Origin: Rhizobium rosettiformans
GTDB taxonomy: Bacteria; Pseudomonadota; Alphaproteobacteria; Rhizobiales; Rhizobiaceae
DNA length: 64,000 nucleotides
Assembly (NCBI RefSeq): GCF_016806065.1
Contig: NZ_CP032405.1
Coordinates: 2,880,001 to 2,944,000 of the forward strand
Direction: 5' to 3'
This document shows, piece by piece, positions 16,370 through 25,831 of this stretch. The notes beneath the pieces were generated by a model. It saw only the letters and a program-made list of their open reading frames with translations. It was not told where the DNA came from and searched no databases. The first letter of the stretch is position 1, and the number at the start of each line of letters is the position of its first letter. The position numbers and the translations under genes are program-made.

Positions 16370-16789
16370 ATGGCGCTCTCGCATCTGAAGGTCACCGTCG
16401 GCCCCTTCGTCTTCGAGGCGAGGCTCGAGCGCGAAAAGGCGCCCGAGACCTGCCACATCTTCGAAAGCTTTCTGCCCTTCCGCAACCAGGCGATCCATTC
16501 GCGCTGGTCGGGAGAGGCGGTCTGGGTGCCCTTGGGTGATTTCCAGTTCGGGGCAGGCTTTGAAAACCACACGGCGCATCCGTCGCGTGGCGACATCCTG
16601 CTTTATCCCGGCGGCTTCAGCGAAACGGAATTGCTCTTTGCCTACGGCTCTTCGCAATTCGCGAGCAAGATGGGTGTGCTATCAGGCAATCACTTTCTGA
16701 CGGTGACGAAGGCTGGGGAGCAGCTGGAGGCCATGGGCAAGATGGTGCTCTGGCAGGGCGCGCAGGATATCGCCTTCGAGGCGATGTAG
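16370..16789 (+). CDS. DUF3830 family protein
   Basis: A 139-residue cytoplasmic protein of the DUF3830 family, which has a cyclophilin-like barrel and no established activity. Family blocks are VGPFVFEARLE, HSRWSGEAVWVPLGDF, LLYPGGFSETELLFAYG and FASKMGVLSGNHFLT. Its ATG at 16370 lies 2 bases after the smpB stop, so it is co-transcribed and probably translationally coupled. A frame opening at a TTG (16364) is not needed. Confidence 0.8.
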   Translation: MALSHLKVTVGPFVFEARLEREKAPETCHIFESFLPFRNQAIHSRWSGEAVWVPLGDFQFGAGFENHTAHPSRGDILLYPGGFSETELLFAYGSSQFASKMGVLSGNHFLTVTKAGEQLEAMGKMVLWQGAQDIAFEAM

Positions 16790-16834
16790 GAAAGCTACCC
16801 TGCTTAGGTCCTTCCGCGATGGCGGAGCAAGAAC

Positions 16835-16990
16835 ACCCCCCTCTGTCACTGCGTGACATCTCCCCCACACGGGGGGAGAGTGGGGCGTCGCGTTTGCCGC
16901 ACTGTTCAAGACATCAGTGGAGGGCGACGGGGCAGCGGTTCAGCCGCTCTCCCCCTTGTGGGGGAGATGCCCGGCAGGGCAGAGGGGGGT
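16835..16990. repeat. MITE-like palindromic repeat with ACCCCCCTCTG ends
   Basis: The unit starts ACCCCCCTCTGTC and ends CAGAGGGGGGT. Just inside each end is a CTCCCCC/GGGGGAG palindrome (CTCCCCCACACGGGGGGAG and CTCCCCCTTGTGGGGGAG). It occupies most of the 241-base gap between DUF3830 and the NYN gene. The same termini recur at 56219-56507, 58591-58754 and 59241-59404. Confidence 0.75.
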
Positions 16991-17030
16991 GCTTTCAACC
17001 GCAATCATTGTCGCGGCCGCCCCAAGGCCC

Positions 17031-17615
17031 TCAGTGGTCGTCTTCGCTCGATGTCGCCGGTTCCGGGGCGCGCGGCATGCCGCGTTCGCTCGGGTCGCGG
17101 CCGATTTCGGCCTTCAGCGACATCAGGTCGATGAAGTGGTCCGACTGGCGGCGCAGGTCGTCGGCGATCATCGGCGGCTGCGTCGCCATGGTCGAGACGA
17201 CCGAGACCTTGCGGCCCCGGCGCTGCAGCGCTTCGACCAGCGTGGTGAAATCGCCGTCGCCGGAGAAGAGCACGAGATGGTCGACCGTCTCGGACTGTTC
17301 CATCGCGTCGATGGCAAGCTCGATATCCATGTTACCCTTGACCTTGCGGCGGCCCATGGAGTCGGTGAATTCCTTCGCCGGCTTGGTGATCACCTTGTAG
17401 CCGTTATAGTCCAGCCAGTCGATCAGCGGGCGGATCGAGGAATATTCCTGATCCTCGATCAGGGCAGTGTAATAATAGGCGCGCAGGAGATAGCCGCGCT
17501 TCTGGAAGGCTTTCAAGAGCTTGCGGTAATCGATGTCGAAGCCGAGGCTCTTGGATGCGGCATAGAGATTGGCGCCATCGATGAAGAGTGCAATTTTTTC
17601 GCGGGGGTCGAACAT
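17031..17615 (-). CDS. NYN/PIN-like (LabA/DUF88) domain protein
   Basis: A 194-residue cytoplasmic protein of the NYN family, predicted RNases with a PIN fold. Acidic residues expected at the metal site are present: Asp in LFIDGANLY (about 13), Asp in GNMDIELAIDAM (about 97) and the FSGDGDFTTLVEALQ block (about 118-132). The tail after 165 is low-complexity (RAPEPATSSEDD). The ATG at 17615 has AAGGA upstream. It is divergent from rpoZ; the 295 bases between hold AT-rich promoter sequence (around 17690-17740) and no gene. Confidence 0.8.
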   Translation of the reverse strand: MFDPREKIALFIDGANLYAASKSLGFDIDYRKLLKAFQKRGYLLRAYYYTALIEDQEYSSIRPLIDWLDYNGYKVITKPAKEFTDSMGRRKVKGNMDIELAIDAMEQSETVDHLVLFSGDGDFTTLVEALQRRGRKVSVVSTMATQPPMIADDLRRQSDHFIDLMSLKAEIGRDPSERGMPRAPEPATSSEDDH

Positions 17616-17910
17616 TTCGATATCCTTACGTCAAATATGAACAGTCTCGGCAATCGGCAATCAAAACAATACCTTGCCCCTCCAGATATGATCATAGATT
17701 TACATTATGAAATGATCATATAAAAATCTATCTAGGGCATCGTCAGGGGCAATCCAAGCAGCCTGTGGTTGAAATGTGGTGTATTGAGGGCCTTTTCCGG
17801 CCTTCATTTTTGGGCTTGGCGGTGTGTCAGCACGAAAAACTTGAATTTGCCTGCCATTGCCTGTATCGCAGCCGTCAATCCCACGCATTCAAGATCGCAA
17901 AGGACAGGCA

Positions 17911-18312
17911 ATGGCCCGTGTCACCGTTGAAGATTGCATCGACAAAGTCGAGAACCGCTTCGAGCTCGTTCTGCTCGCAAGCCACCGTGCCCGCCAGATC
18001 TCCCAGGGCGCGCCGATCACCATCGATCGCGACAAGGACAAGAACCCGGTCGTCGCTCTGCGCGAAATCGCCGACGAGACCCTCTCGCCCGACGACCTGA
18101 AGGAAGATCTGATCCATTCGCTGCAGAAGCACGTCGAAGTCGACGAGCCGGAGCAGGAGCCGAGCTCGATGCTGGCCAATACCGGCACCGTCGGCAAGGG
18201 CGAGGAAGAGGACGAACTGCCGGAAACGCTGACCTTCGACCAGATGTCGGAAGAAGAGCTGCTGGCCGGTATCGAAGGCCTCGTTCCGCCGGAAAAGAGC
18301 GACGATTACTAA
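17911..18312 (+). CDS. rpoZ: RNA polymerase omega subunit
   Basis: A 133-residue omega subunit that helps assemble and stabilise RNA polymerase through beta-prime. The conserved core is [20 protein letters not shown], then [13 protein letters not shown], then VALREIADE. The C-terminal acidic extension (PEQEPSS to PPEKSDDY) is usual in alphaproteobacteria. AAAGGA sits just before the ATG at 17911; an upstream in-frame extension is ignored. It precedes rsh, an order shared widely in this class, but a strong terminator separates the two genes. Confidence 0.95.
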   Translation: MARVTVEDCIDKVENRFELVLLASHRARQISQGAPITIDRDKDKNPVVALREIADETLSPDDLKEDLIHSLQKHVEVDEPEQEPSSMLANTGTVGKGEEEDELPETLTFDQMSEEELLAGIEGLVPPEKSDDY

Positions 18313-18360
18313 TCGTCAACAGATCAGACTTAAGTCTTGATCTGACTGTAGGATGAATGT

Positions 18361-18390
18361 GCGCCAGTCGTCTCGACTGGCGCGCTTTTT
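18361..18390 (+). terminator. Intrinsic terminator between rpoZ and rsh
   Basis: A perfect 10-bp stem (GCGCCAGTCG / CGACTGGCGC) with a TCT loop followed by GCTTTTT. It ends about 20 bases before the rsh ATG, so rsh is reached either by readthrough or by a promoter in or overlapping this region. Confidence 0.85.
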
Positions 18391-18410
18391 CGTTTGTGGA
18401 GACGATCGGA

Positions 18411-20639
18411 ATGATGCGGCAATACGAGCTCGTGGAGCGGGTGCAGAAATACAAGCCCGATGCCAACGAAGCTCTGCTGAACAAGGCCTATGTCTATGCC
18501 ATGCAGAAGCACGGCAAGCAGACACGCGCCAGCGGGGACCCCTATATCTCCCACCCGCTCGAAGTCGCCGCCATTCTGACGGACATGCATCTCGACGAAT
18601 CGACGATCGCGGTTGCCCTGTTGCACGACACGATCGAGGACACGTCCGCGACCCGTGCCGAGATCGACGAACTCTTCGGCGAGGATATCGGCCGTCTGGT
18701 CGAGGGCCTCACCAAGATCAAGAAGCTCGACCTCGTCACCAAGAAGGCCAAGCAGGCGGAAAACCTGCGCAAGCTGCTGCTTGCCATTTCCGACGATGTC
18801 CGTGTTCTCCTGGTAAAGCTCGCCGACCGCCTGCACAACATGCGCACGCTCGAGCACATGCGTGACGACAAGCGCGCCCGAATTTCCGAAGAGACGATGG
18901 AAATCTATGCGCCGCTCGCCGGCCGCATGGGTATGCAGGACATGCGCGACGAGCTGGAGGACCTGTCCTTCCGCTACATGAACCCGGAAGCCTATGAGAC
19001 GGTGACCAACCGCCTTGCGGAGCTTTCCACCCGCAACGAGGGCCTGATTACCAAGATCGAGGACGAGTTGCGCGAGCTCCTAGTGGCAAACGGCCTGCTC
19101 AACACTTCGGTCAAGGGCCGTCAGAAGAAGCCTTACTCCGTCTTCCGCAAGATGCAGTCGAAATCGCTCTCCTTCGAGCAGCTCTCGGATGTCTATGGTT
19201 TCCGCCTGCTGGTCGACGACATCCCCGGCTGCTACCGGGCGCTCGGCATCGTGCACACCCGCTGGCGCGTCGTGCCCGGCCGCTTCAAGGACTATATCTC
19301 GACGCCAAAGCAGAACGACTACCGCTCGATCCACACCACCATTGTCGGCCCGTCGCGCCAGCGTATCGAGCTGCAAATCCGCACGCGTCGCATGCACGAC
19401 ATCGCCGAATACGGCATTGCCGCCCACAGCCTGTATAAGGACGGCGAAAACGGCGAGGCGAACGAGCCGCTGCAGCGCGAGAGCAATGCCTATTCCTGGC
19501 TGCGCCACACGATCGAGGCGCTGGCGGAAGGGGACAACCCGGAAGAGTTCCTCGAGCATACCAAGCTTGAGCTCTTCCAGGATCAGGTCTTCTGCTTCAC
19601 GCCCAAGGGCAAGCTGATTGCGTTGCCGCGCGGGGCGACCCCGATCGATTTCGCCTATGCCGTACACACCAATGTCGGCGATACCTGCGTCGGCGCCAAG
19701 ATCAACGGCTCGATCATGCCGCTGGTCACGCGCCTGTCGAATGGCGATGAAGTCGAGATCATTCGCTCCGGCGTCCAGGTGCCGCCTGCCGCCTGGGAAG
19801 AGATCGTCGTCACCGGAAAGGCCCGCGCCGCCATCCGCCGGGCCACCCGCATGGCGATCCGCAAGCAATATGCAGGCCTTGGCCAGCGCATTCTGGAGCG
19901 CACCTTCGAGCGCGCCGGCAAGGTCTTCTCCAAGGATACGCTGAGACCCGCACTGCATCGTCTCGGCCAGCGCGACGTGGAAGACGCGATCGCCTCCGTT
20001 GGTCGCGGCGAGACCTCCTCGCTCGACGTTCTCAGGGCCGTCTTCCCCGACTACCAGGACGAACGCGTCACCGTGAAGCCGTCCTCGGACGAGGGCTGGT
20101 TTGCGATGAACAGCGCCAATGGCATGGTCTTCAAGATCCCCGGTCCGGCTCATCCGAAAGGGGATGCACCGACGGCGGGCGATGGTCCGGATCCGCTGCC
20201 GATCCGCGGCCTTTCCGGCAATGCCGAGGTGCATTTTGCGCCTGCAGGTGCCGTGCCCGGCGACCGAATCGTCGGCATCATGGAAGACGGCAAGGGCATC
20301 ACCATCTATCCGATCCAGGCTTCCGCCCTGCAGCGCTTCGAAAACGAGCCGGAGCGCTGGATTGACGTGCGCTGGGATCTCGATGAGGCGAACAAGTCGC
20401 GCTTCGTCGCCCGCATCCTGATCAATGCGCTGAACGAGCCGGGTACGTTGGCGACTGTTGCGCAATCCGTCGCGCGTCTGGATATCAATATTCGGGTGCT
20501 CAACATGATTCGGATCGCCACCGACTTCACGGAAATGGGGATCGATCTGGAGGTCTGGGATCTGCGCCAGCTGAGCCAGCTCCTCGGCGAGTTGAAGGAG
20601 TTGGACTGCATCTCGACGGTGAAGCGGGTCTACGACTGA
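18411..20639 (+). CDS. rsh: Bifunctional (p)ppGpp synthetase/hydrolase (RelA/SpoT homologue)
   Basis: A 742-residue long RSH enzyme that makes and destroys the stringent-response alarmone (p)ppGpp. Domains in order: HD hydrolase (YISHPLEVAA, ALLHDTIEDT, about 35-190), synthetase (VYGFRLLVDDIPGCYRALG, DYISTPKQNDYRSIHT, about 245-360), TGS (LPRGATPIDFAYAVHTNVGD, about 400-465), helical region, and C-terminal ACT (NEPGTLATVAQSVARLDINI). Both catalytic domains keep their motifs, as expected for the single Rsh of alphaproteobacteria. Tandem ATGs at 18411 and 18414 are possible starts. The nearby terminator makes separate control from rpoZ likely. Confidence 0.96.
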   Translation: MMRQYELVERVQKYKPDANEALLNKAYVYAMQKHGKQTRASGDPYISHPLEVAAILTDMHLDESTIAVALLHDTIEDTSATRAEIDELFGEDIGRLVEGLTKIKKLDLVTKKAKQAENLRKLLLAISDDVRVLLVKLADRLHNMRTLEHMRDDKRARISEETMEIYAPLAGRMGMQDMRDELEDLSFRYMNPEAYETVTNRLAELSTRNEGLITKIEDELRELLVANGLLNTSVKGRQKKPYSVFRKMQSKSLSFEQLSDVYGFRLLVDDIPGCYRALGIVHTRWRVVPGRFKDYISTPKQNDYRSIHTTIVGPSRQRIELQIRTRRMHDIAEYGIAAHSLYKDGENGEANEPLQRESNAYSWLRHTIEALAEGDNPEEFLEHTKLELFQDQVFCFTPKGKLIALPRGATPIDFAYAVHTNVGDTCVGAKINGSIMPLVTRLSNGDEVEIIRSGVQVPPAAWEEIVVTGKARAAIRRATRMAIRKQYAGLGQRILERTFERAGKVFSKDTLRPALHRLGQRDVEDAIASVGRGETSSLDVLRAVFPDYQDERVTVKPSSDEGWFAMNSANGMVFKIPGPAHPKGDAPTAGDGPDPLPIRGLSGNAEVHFAPAGAVPGDRIVGIMEDGKGITIYPIQASALQRFENEPERWIDVRWDLDEANKSRFVARILINALNEPGTLATVAQSVARLDINIRVLNMIRIATDFTEMGIDLEVWDLRQLSQLLGELKELDCISTVKRVYD

Positions 20640-20869
20640 GGCGCCGATCCGGGCGGCTGGTGGAGGTCAGGGCGCGGACTTCGCGATCTCAGGCCTCGAT
20701 TGGGTCAAACTGCCTTCGTTTTGATCACGATCTTGCCCAAATCGTAAACCTCGGCCCCCTCGTCATGCGTTTGGCGCATGGCTGGCTTCAGTTCTTGTCT
20801 CTGGTGCCTTGTGCGCCGCAGCATTATCTTCAGTCCAACAGATGAAGAGAAAGAACCGAGGACAAAACG

Positions 20870-21019
20870 ATGTTTACTCCGATCCGCAAAATCGCCCGCG
20901 CCCTTCGCGTCCCGACCGTTGCAGAGCGTGAAATGAACTACCTGAACGGCGCTCGCGACCTGGTCGACCTGGAATACCGTCAGCGCGAAATCGACCGTGG
21001 CATGTTCCGCCGCGCCTGA
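20870..21019 (+). CDS. DUF3563 family small protein
   Basis: A 49-residue protein: MFTPIRKIARALRVP, then EREMNYLNGARDLVDLEYRQ, then REIDRGMFRR. The family is small and of unknown role, and common in rhizobia and related Proteobacteria; the YLNGxxDxxDLExRQRxIDRG pattern is diagnostic. GAGGA lies 7 bases before the ATG and a terminator starts 33 bases after the stop, so it is a stand-alone transcription unit in the gap between rsh and DUF2062. Confidence 0.8.
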   Translation: MFTPIRKIARALRVPTVAEREMNYLNGARDLVDLEYRQREIDRGMFRRA

Positions 21020-21051
21020 ACTGCCCACCGACCAGATACGGTCTCTGCTGC

Positions 21052-21078
21052 GACGCCGGTTCCTGCCGGCGTCTTTGC
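21052..21078 (+). terminator. Terminator of the DUF3563 gene
   Basis: A perfect 8-bp stem (GACGCCGG / CCGGCGTC), 6-base loop, then TTTGCTTTTTG. Confidence 0.8.
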
Positions 21079-21143
21079 TTTTTGACCACTTTGTCAGCCG
21101 CTTTTGCTTGCCGAAGCCGTCCAGGATCAACTACATATCCCGC

Positions 21144-21725
21144 ATGCTGTTTCGACGCCGGCAACCGATATCCAGACTGACCAAGCTGCGTGAGCTTTTC
21201 TGGCCGCGTCGTGGCTTTATCAGATCGTTTCAATATCTGAGCAAACGTGTCCTGCGCCTGTCCGCCACTCCCCATGCGATTGCAGCCGGCGTGGTCGCGG
21301 GAGTCGTTTCTTCGTGGACCCCGTTCATCGGACTTCATTTTCTGCTCGCCTTCGCGATCGCCTATATCATCGCGGGCAACATGGTTGCGGCAGCTATCGG
21401 AACAGCCTTCGGAAACCCGCTGACCTTTCCGTTCATCTGGGCTTCGACCTGGGAGGTCGGCCATCGCCTGATCGGCAAGGGTGATCCGGTCACGGATAGC
21501 GTCGATCTTGAGAAGAAGTTCTCCCTGTCGGCATTCGAGAGCATGTGGCATCCGATCTTGAAGCCGATGCTGGTGGGAGCGATCCCGCTTGCCGCCGTCA
21601 GTGGCGTTGTCATCTACTGTGTCATCTATTTCACCGTGTCGAAATTTCAGGCCCGTCGCCGCGAACGGCTCGCCGCGCGCGCCCGTACCCGCCTCGCCGA
21701 AGCCCTCCAGGGATCGAGCATCTGA
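21144..21725 (+). CDS. DUF2062 inner-membrane protein
   Basis: A 193-residue membrane protein of the DUF2062 family, of unknown function. After a basic N-terminus ([20 protein letters not shown]) there are hydrophobic segments at about 45-85 ([15 protein letters not shown] and [15 protein letters not shown]) and at about 145-170 ([16 protein letters not shown]), then a basic tail. The [17 protein letters not shown] block is typical. The start at 21144 follows the family; an upstream extension overlaps the DUF3563 terminator. acpS follows after 1 base, making this the first gene of the acpS-lepB-rnc-era run. Confidence 0.8.
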   Translation: MLFRRRQPISRLTKLRELFWPRRGFIRSFQYLSKRVLRLSATPHAIAAGVVAGVVSSWTPFIGLHFLLAFAIAYIIAGNMVAAAIGTAFGNPLTFPFIWASTWEVGHRLIGKGDPVTDSVDLEKKFSLSAFESMWHPILKPMLVGAIPLAAVSGVVIYCVIYFTVSKFQARRRERLAARARTRLAEALQGSSI

Positions 21726-21726
21726 G

Positions 21727-22131
21727 ATGATCATCGGCATCGGCAGCGACTTGGTCGACATCAGACGGATCGAGAAATCGATCACCCGTTTCGGCGAGAA
21801 GTTCACCGCCCGCTGCTTCACGGACGAGGAGCAGGCGCGCTCGAATGGCCGCAAGGACACCGCTGCCTCCTATGCCAAGCGTTTCGCCGCCAAGGAGGCC
21901 ATGGCAAAAGCGCTTGGCACCGGAATTGCCGAAGGTGTCTTCTGGAAGGAAATGGGCGTCGTGAACCTGCCGAACGGCAAGCCGGGCCTGGAGCTGACCG
22001 GTGGCGCCGCCCGTTGCCTGGAACGGCTCCTGCCGGCCGGCCATCGTCCTGTCATCCATCTCACCATCACCGACGAATTCCCCTATGCCCAGGCATTCGT
22101 CATCGTCGAGGCCCTGCCGGAAAGCCGCTGA
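21727..22131 (+). CDS. acpS: Holo-[acyl-carrier-protein] synthase
   Basis: A 134-residue phosphopantetheinyl transferase that converts apo-ACP to holo-ACP with coenzyme A. The Mg-binding residues are visible: Asp8 in IGSDLVDI and the [14 protein letters not shown] block carrying Glu and Lys. Length is normal. It lies 1 base after DUF2062 and 97 bases before lepB. Confidence 0.94.
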   Translation: MIIGIGSDLVDIRRIEKSITRFGEKFTARCFTDEEQARSNGRKDTAASYAKRFAAKEAMAKALGTGIAEGVFWKEMGVVNLPNGKPGLELTGGAARCLERLLPAGHRPVIHLTITDEFPYAQAFVIVEALPESR

Positions 22132-22228
22132 GTCGACTGGTCGCGCTGGTCCGGACGCCTGCGCGGTTGCCGCGCGGACGCGAACCGACTAGAGAGAGCA
22201 GGATTTTCGCAAGAAGGAAAAGATCCGC

Positions 22229-22966
22229 GTGAGCGAAGAAAAGAAGCAAAGTGCCCTCTGGGAAAACGTCAAGGTCATCATCCAGGCCCTGCTGTTGGCA
22301 ATGGTGATCCGCACCGTGTTCTTTCAGCCCTTCACAATTCCGTCGGGCTCGATGATGCCGACGCTGCTTGTTGGCGACTACATCTTCGTCAACAAGTTCT
22401 CCTATGGCTATTCGAAGTACTCACTGCCCTTCTCGCCGGATCTCTTCGAAGGCCGGATCTTCGAAAGCGAACCGGAGCGCGGCGACATCGCCGTCTTCCG
22501 CTTCCCGCCGAACCCGAGCATCGACTACATCAAGCGCATCGTCGGCTTGCCGGGTGACCGGATCCAGATGATCGGCGGCGTACTGCAGGTCAACGGTCAG
22601 CCCGTGCCGAAGGTGCAGGACGGTGTCTTCACCTCCGATTACCGGATGGATCCCGGCACCGATGTTCCGGTCTTCCGCGAAACGCTCGACAATGGCGTGA
22701 GCTACGACACGCTCGACCAGGCGCAAGGCACCCGCGGAGATGACACGCGCGAATTCATCGTGCCGGAAGGCCATTATTTCGCGATGGGTGACAACCGCGA
22801 CAATTCGCTCGACAGCCGTTTCGACGTCGGCTTCGTGCCGGCCGAGAACCTGATCGGAAAGGCCTCGCTGATCTTCTTCTCGCTTGGGAATGATACCTCC
22901 TTCCGCGAAGTCTGGAAGTGGCCGGCCAACATGCGCTGGGATCGCCTGTTCAAGGTGGTCGAATGA
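22229..22966 (+). CDS. lepB: Signal peptidase I
   Basis: A 245-residue membrane-anchored peptidase that removes signal peptides after Sec or Tat export. One N-terminal membrane segment (VIIQALLLAMVIRTVFF), the catalytic Ser in PSGSMMPTL (about residue 40), the catalytic Lys in DYIKRIVGLPGD (about 96), and the C-terminal box MGDNRDNSLDSR are all present. The start is GTG at 22229 with GGAAAAG upstream. Its stop overlaps the rnc start (ATGA), so the two are translationally coupled. Confidence 0.95.
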   Translation: MSEEKKQSALWENVKVIIQALLLAMVIRTVFFQPFTIPSGSMMPTLLVGDYIFVNKFSYGYSKYSLPFSPDLFEGRIFESEPERGDIAVFRFPPNPSIDYIKRIVGLPGDRIQMIGGVLQVNGQPVPKVQDGVFTSDYRMDPGTDVPVFRETLDNGVSYDTLDQAQGTRGDDTREFIVPEGHYFAMGDNRDNSLDSRFDVGFVPAENLIGKASLIFFSLGNDTSFREVWKWPANMRWDRLFKVVE

Positions 22967-23688
22967 CGAACAAGAGCGTGGTCGGCGAAAAGGATTGGGA
23001 GCAGCTCGAAGCTGCGATCGGCCACAAGTTCGCCGACCGCGACCGCCTGAAGCGGGCGCTGACACATGCCAGCGCCCAGGTCTCGCGGGGCAAGAAGGGC
23101 GACTACGAACGGCTGGAATTCCTCGGCGACCGCGTGCTTGGCCTCTGCGTCGCCGAAATGCTGTTCACGACCTTCCGCGACGCGGCCGAGGGCGAACTTT
23201 CGGTTCGCTTCAACCAGCTGGTCAGCGCCGAGGCCTGTGCCTCCGTCGCCGATGAGATCGAGCTTTACCGCTTCATCCGCACGGGCGCGGACGTGAAGAA
23301 AATCACGGCGAAGAACATGCTGAATGTCCGCGCCGACGTCGTTGAAAGCCTGATCGCCGCCATTTATCTCGAGGCAGGATTGGAGGCCGCGCGCGGCTTC
23401 ATCCTGAAATACTGGGAGGGTCGTGCTGCCCGCGCCGATGGCGCCCGCCGCGATGCCAAGACCGAATTGCAGGAATGGACGCATGCCAGATTTGGCAAGC
23501 CGCCCACATACAAGGTTGCCGATCGCTCCGGACCGGATCATGATCCCCGCTTCACGGTGATCGTAGAGATCCCGGGCTTGAAGCCGGAGATAGGCATCGA
23601 ACGTTCCAAGCGTGCCGCCGAACAGGTGGCCGCGACCAAGATACTCGAACGCGAAGGCGTCTGGGCCAAGGCCTCCGACGCGAATTGA
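22963..23688 (+). CDS. rnc: Ribonuclease III
   Basis: A 241-residue double-strand-specific RNase that processes rRNA precursors and structured mRNAs. The signature ERLEFLGDRVLGL (about 46-58) and the second acidic cluster DVVESLIAAIYLEAG (about 124-138) form the catalytic centre. A dsRNA-binding domain spans about 163-235 (KTELQEWTHARFG and RSKRAAEQVAATKIL). The ATG overlaps the lepB stop, and era begins immediately after the rnc stop. Confidence 0.95.
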   Translation: MTNKSVVGEKDWEQLEAAIGHKFADRDRLKRALTHASAQVSRGKKGDYERLEFLGDRVLGLCVAEMLFTTFRDAAEGELSVRFNQLVSAEACASVADEIELYRFIRTGADVKKITAKNMLNVRADVVESLIAAIYLEAGLEAARGFILKYWEGRAARADGARRDAKTELQEWTHARFGKPPTYKVADRSGPDHDPRFTVIVEIPGLKPEIGIERSKRAAEQVAATKILEREGVWAKASDAN

Positions 23689-24639
23689 ATGGATGATATG
23701 ACCGATACCGAAACGCATGACGGCGGCGAAGCCACCGTCAACACCCCGACCCGATCCGGCTTCGTCGCCTTGATCGGCCCGACCAATGCCGGCAAGTCGA
23801 CGCTGGTCAACCGCTTCGTCGGCGCCAAGGTGTCGATCGTCAGCCACAAGGTGCAGACGACGCGCGCCGTCATGCGCGGCATCGCGATCCACAAGAACGC
23901 CCAGATCGTCTTCATGGACACGCCCGGAATCTTCAAGCCGCGCCGCAAGCTCGACCGCGCCATGGTGACCTCGGCCTGGGGCGGTGCCAAGGATGCCGAT
24001 ATCATCCTGCTCCTGATAGATAGCGAACGCGGTTTGCGCGGCGATGCCGAGGCGATCCTGGAAGCCCTGAAGGATGTGCCGCAGCCGAAGATCCTGGTCT
24101 TGAACAAGATTGACCGGGTCCGTCATGAGGAGCTGTTCACTCTTGCAGAGAAGGCGAACGAGTTCGTCAAATTCGATCGCACCTTCATGATTTCGGCCAC
24201 GACCGGCTCCGGCTGTGACGACATCATGGACTACCTGGCAGAGACCTTCCCGGAAGGTCCCTGGTATTATCCGGAAGATCAGATCTCCGATTTGCCGATG
24301 CGCCAGCTCGCAGCCGAAATCACCCGCGAGAAGCTGTTCCTGCGCCTGCACCAGGAGCTTCCCTATTCCTCGCATGTAGAAACCGAGAGCTGGGAAGAGC
24401 GCAAGGACGGCTCGGTTCGTATCGAGCAGGTTATCTATGTTGAGCGCGACAGTCAGAAGAAGATCGTGCTGGGCAAGAACGGCGACGCGATCAAGGCGAT
24501 TTCCACGGCTTCCCGCAAGGAGATGTCCGAGATCCTCGAACAGCCGGTCCACCTCTTCCTCTTCGTCAAGGTACGCGAGAACTGGGGCAACGATCCCGAA
24601 CGCTTCCGCGAAATGGGCCTCGAGTTCCCCCGCGACTAA
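23689..24639 (+). CDS. era: GTPase Era
   Basis: A 316-residue GTPase needed for 30S subunit maturation; it binds the 3' end of 16S rRNA. G1 is GPTNAGKST (about 29-37), G3 is DTPG (about 82-85) and G4 is NKID (about 144-147). The C-terminal KH domain contains KKIVLGKNGDAIKAI and the VRENW motif. The N-terminus is about 20 residues longer than E. coli Era. It directly follows rnc with no gap. recO, the usual next gene, is about 1.9 kb away behind an inserted transporter/regulator pair. Confidence 0.95.
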   Translation: MDDMTDTETHDGGEATVNTPTRSGFVALIGPTNAGKSTLVNRFVGAKVSIVSHKVQTTRAVMRGIAIHKNAQIVFMDTPGIFKPRRKLDRAMVTSAWGGAKDADIILLLIDSERGLRGDAEAILEALKDVPQPKILVLNKIDRVRHEELFTLAEKANEFVKFDRTFMISATTGSGCDDIMDYLAETFPEGPWYYPEDQISDLPMRQLAAEITREKLFLRLHQELPYSSHVETESWEERKDGSVRIEQVIYVERDSQKKIVLGKNGDAIKAISTASRKEMSEILEQPVHLFLFVKVRENWGNDPERFREMGLEFPRD

Positions 24640-24660
24640 GCACATTCAAGCGAAGGGCGC

Positions 24661-25758
24661 TCAGTCCTTCGCCACGCGCCTTGCCACGAAGTCCGAAATC
24701 GTCGGTCCGATCAGGATGATGACGATCAGCCGCATGGTCTGCAGCGCCATGATGAAGGACATATCGACCGGCGTGGTCGCGGCAATGATCGCGATCGAAT
24801 CGAGCCCGCCAGGGCTGGTCGCGAGATAGGCGGTCAGCGGGTCGATGCCATGCAGCGACCAGAGCAGGAAGGCAAGTCCGCCGCTGAAGGCCATCAATAC
24901 AAGGATCGAGCCGACGATCTGGGGCAGGGCGCTTGCCGCATGCCTGAGGATCCGCCGCGTGAAGGACAGGCCGATCCGCCAGCCGATCACACCATAGCCG
25001 AGCGCCAACAGCCATTCGGGCAGTTGCAGGGTGATATAGCCCATGACATGCAGAACCGTCGTCGCGACCAGCGGCAGGAGCATGGTGCCAGCCGGTATCC
25101 GGAACCGTGCGCCGATCATCGCCGCCGCAAGGGCAGCGGCCAGCGTTAGGGACAGATCGAGCCAGTCCGTCTCCGGAAACCAGACGACCGGATGTGCTGC
25201 ACCACCCTCGATGTTGAAGACAAAGGCCGCCACCAGCGACGCCCCGGTCGCGACGAAGGCCACGCGCAGATACTGCATGAAGGCGACCAGCCTCGCATCC
25301 CCGCCATGCGCTTCCGCCATCAGCACCATGGCCGAGGCGGCTCCCGCAGATGTCCCCCAGATTGCGGTTGTGCCCGGAAGGATTTCGGCTTTTGCCATGA
25401 AATAGCCGAGCAGGCTGCTCGCCGCGATGATCGCAAGCACGATGGACAGAAAGACCGGCCAGTCGTCTGCCACCGTCGACAGCGTTCCCAGATCGATCGA
25501 GCGGGCAATGATGCAGCCGATCAGCGAGTGGGCGAAGATGTAGGGGTAGCGGTGAACGGAAAGCCGTGCGCCGTTGGTGGCCACGAGAATGGCCGCGACC
25601 ATGGGCCCGAGCAGCAGCGCGCCCGGGATATGCGCCAGGAAAAGCCTGCCGGAGATCGCAACGGATAGGCCAAGCAGTATAAGCCAGCGAAGGACCACCG
25701 GAAGCGGTGTCAGCAGGCCGGGTTGGGCAGGCGTCCCATGCTCTTTATCCAAGGACAT
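24661..25758 (-). CDS. AbrB-family (ammonia monooxygenase-like) membrane transporter
   Basis: A 365-residue polytopic membrane protein with about 9-10 hydrophobic segments. Duplicated family blocks are present: SGRLFLAHIPGALLLGPM, GTSAGAASAMVLMAEAHG and the second-half counterpart SPGGLDSIAIIAATT. This is PF05145, named after AbrB of Pseudomonas; substrates are unknown and the ammonia monooxygenase label is historical. It is convergent with era (21-base gap) and divergent from the TetR gene, which likely controls it through the palindrome at 25832-25845. Confidence 0.82.
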   Translation of the reverse strand: MSLDKEHGTPAQPGLLTPLPVVLRWLILLGLSVAISGRLFLAHIPGALLLGPMVAAILVATNGARLSVHRYPYIFAHSLIGCIIARSIDLGTLSTVADDWPVFLSIVLAIIAASSLLGYFMAKAEILPGTTAIWGTSAGAASAMVLMAEAHGGDARLVAFMQYLRVAFVATGASLVAAFVFNIEGGAAHPVVWFPETDWLDLSLTLAAALAAAMIGARFRIPAGTMLLPLVATTVLHVMGYITLQLPEWLLALGYGVIGWRIGLSFTRRILRHAASALPQIVGSILVLMAFSGGLAFLLWSLHGIDPLTAYLATSPGGLDSIAIIAATTPVDMSFIMALQTMRLIVIILIGPTISDFVARRVAKD

Positions 25759-25831
25759 GACTGTCTCCGTCCTTCGTCTGAGACACCTTTGCCGGAAAGG
25801 GCTGGACGAAAGCGCGTTTTCATCAAATAAA

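Noticed and set aside
22774..24645. 623-codon minus-strand frame over lepB, rnc and era
   Set aside because: Antisense to three core genes with intact motifs; it has no domain of its own.
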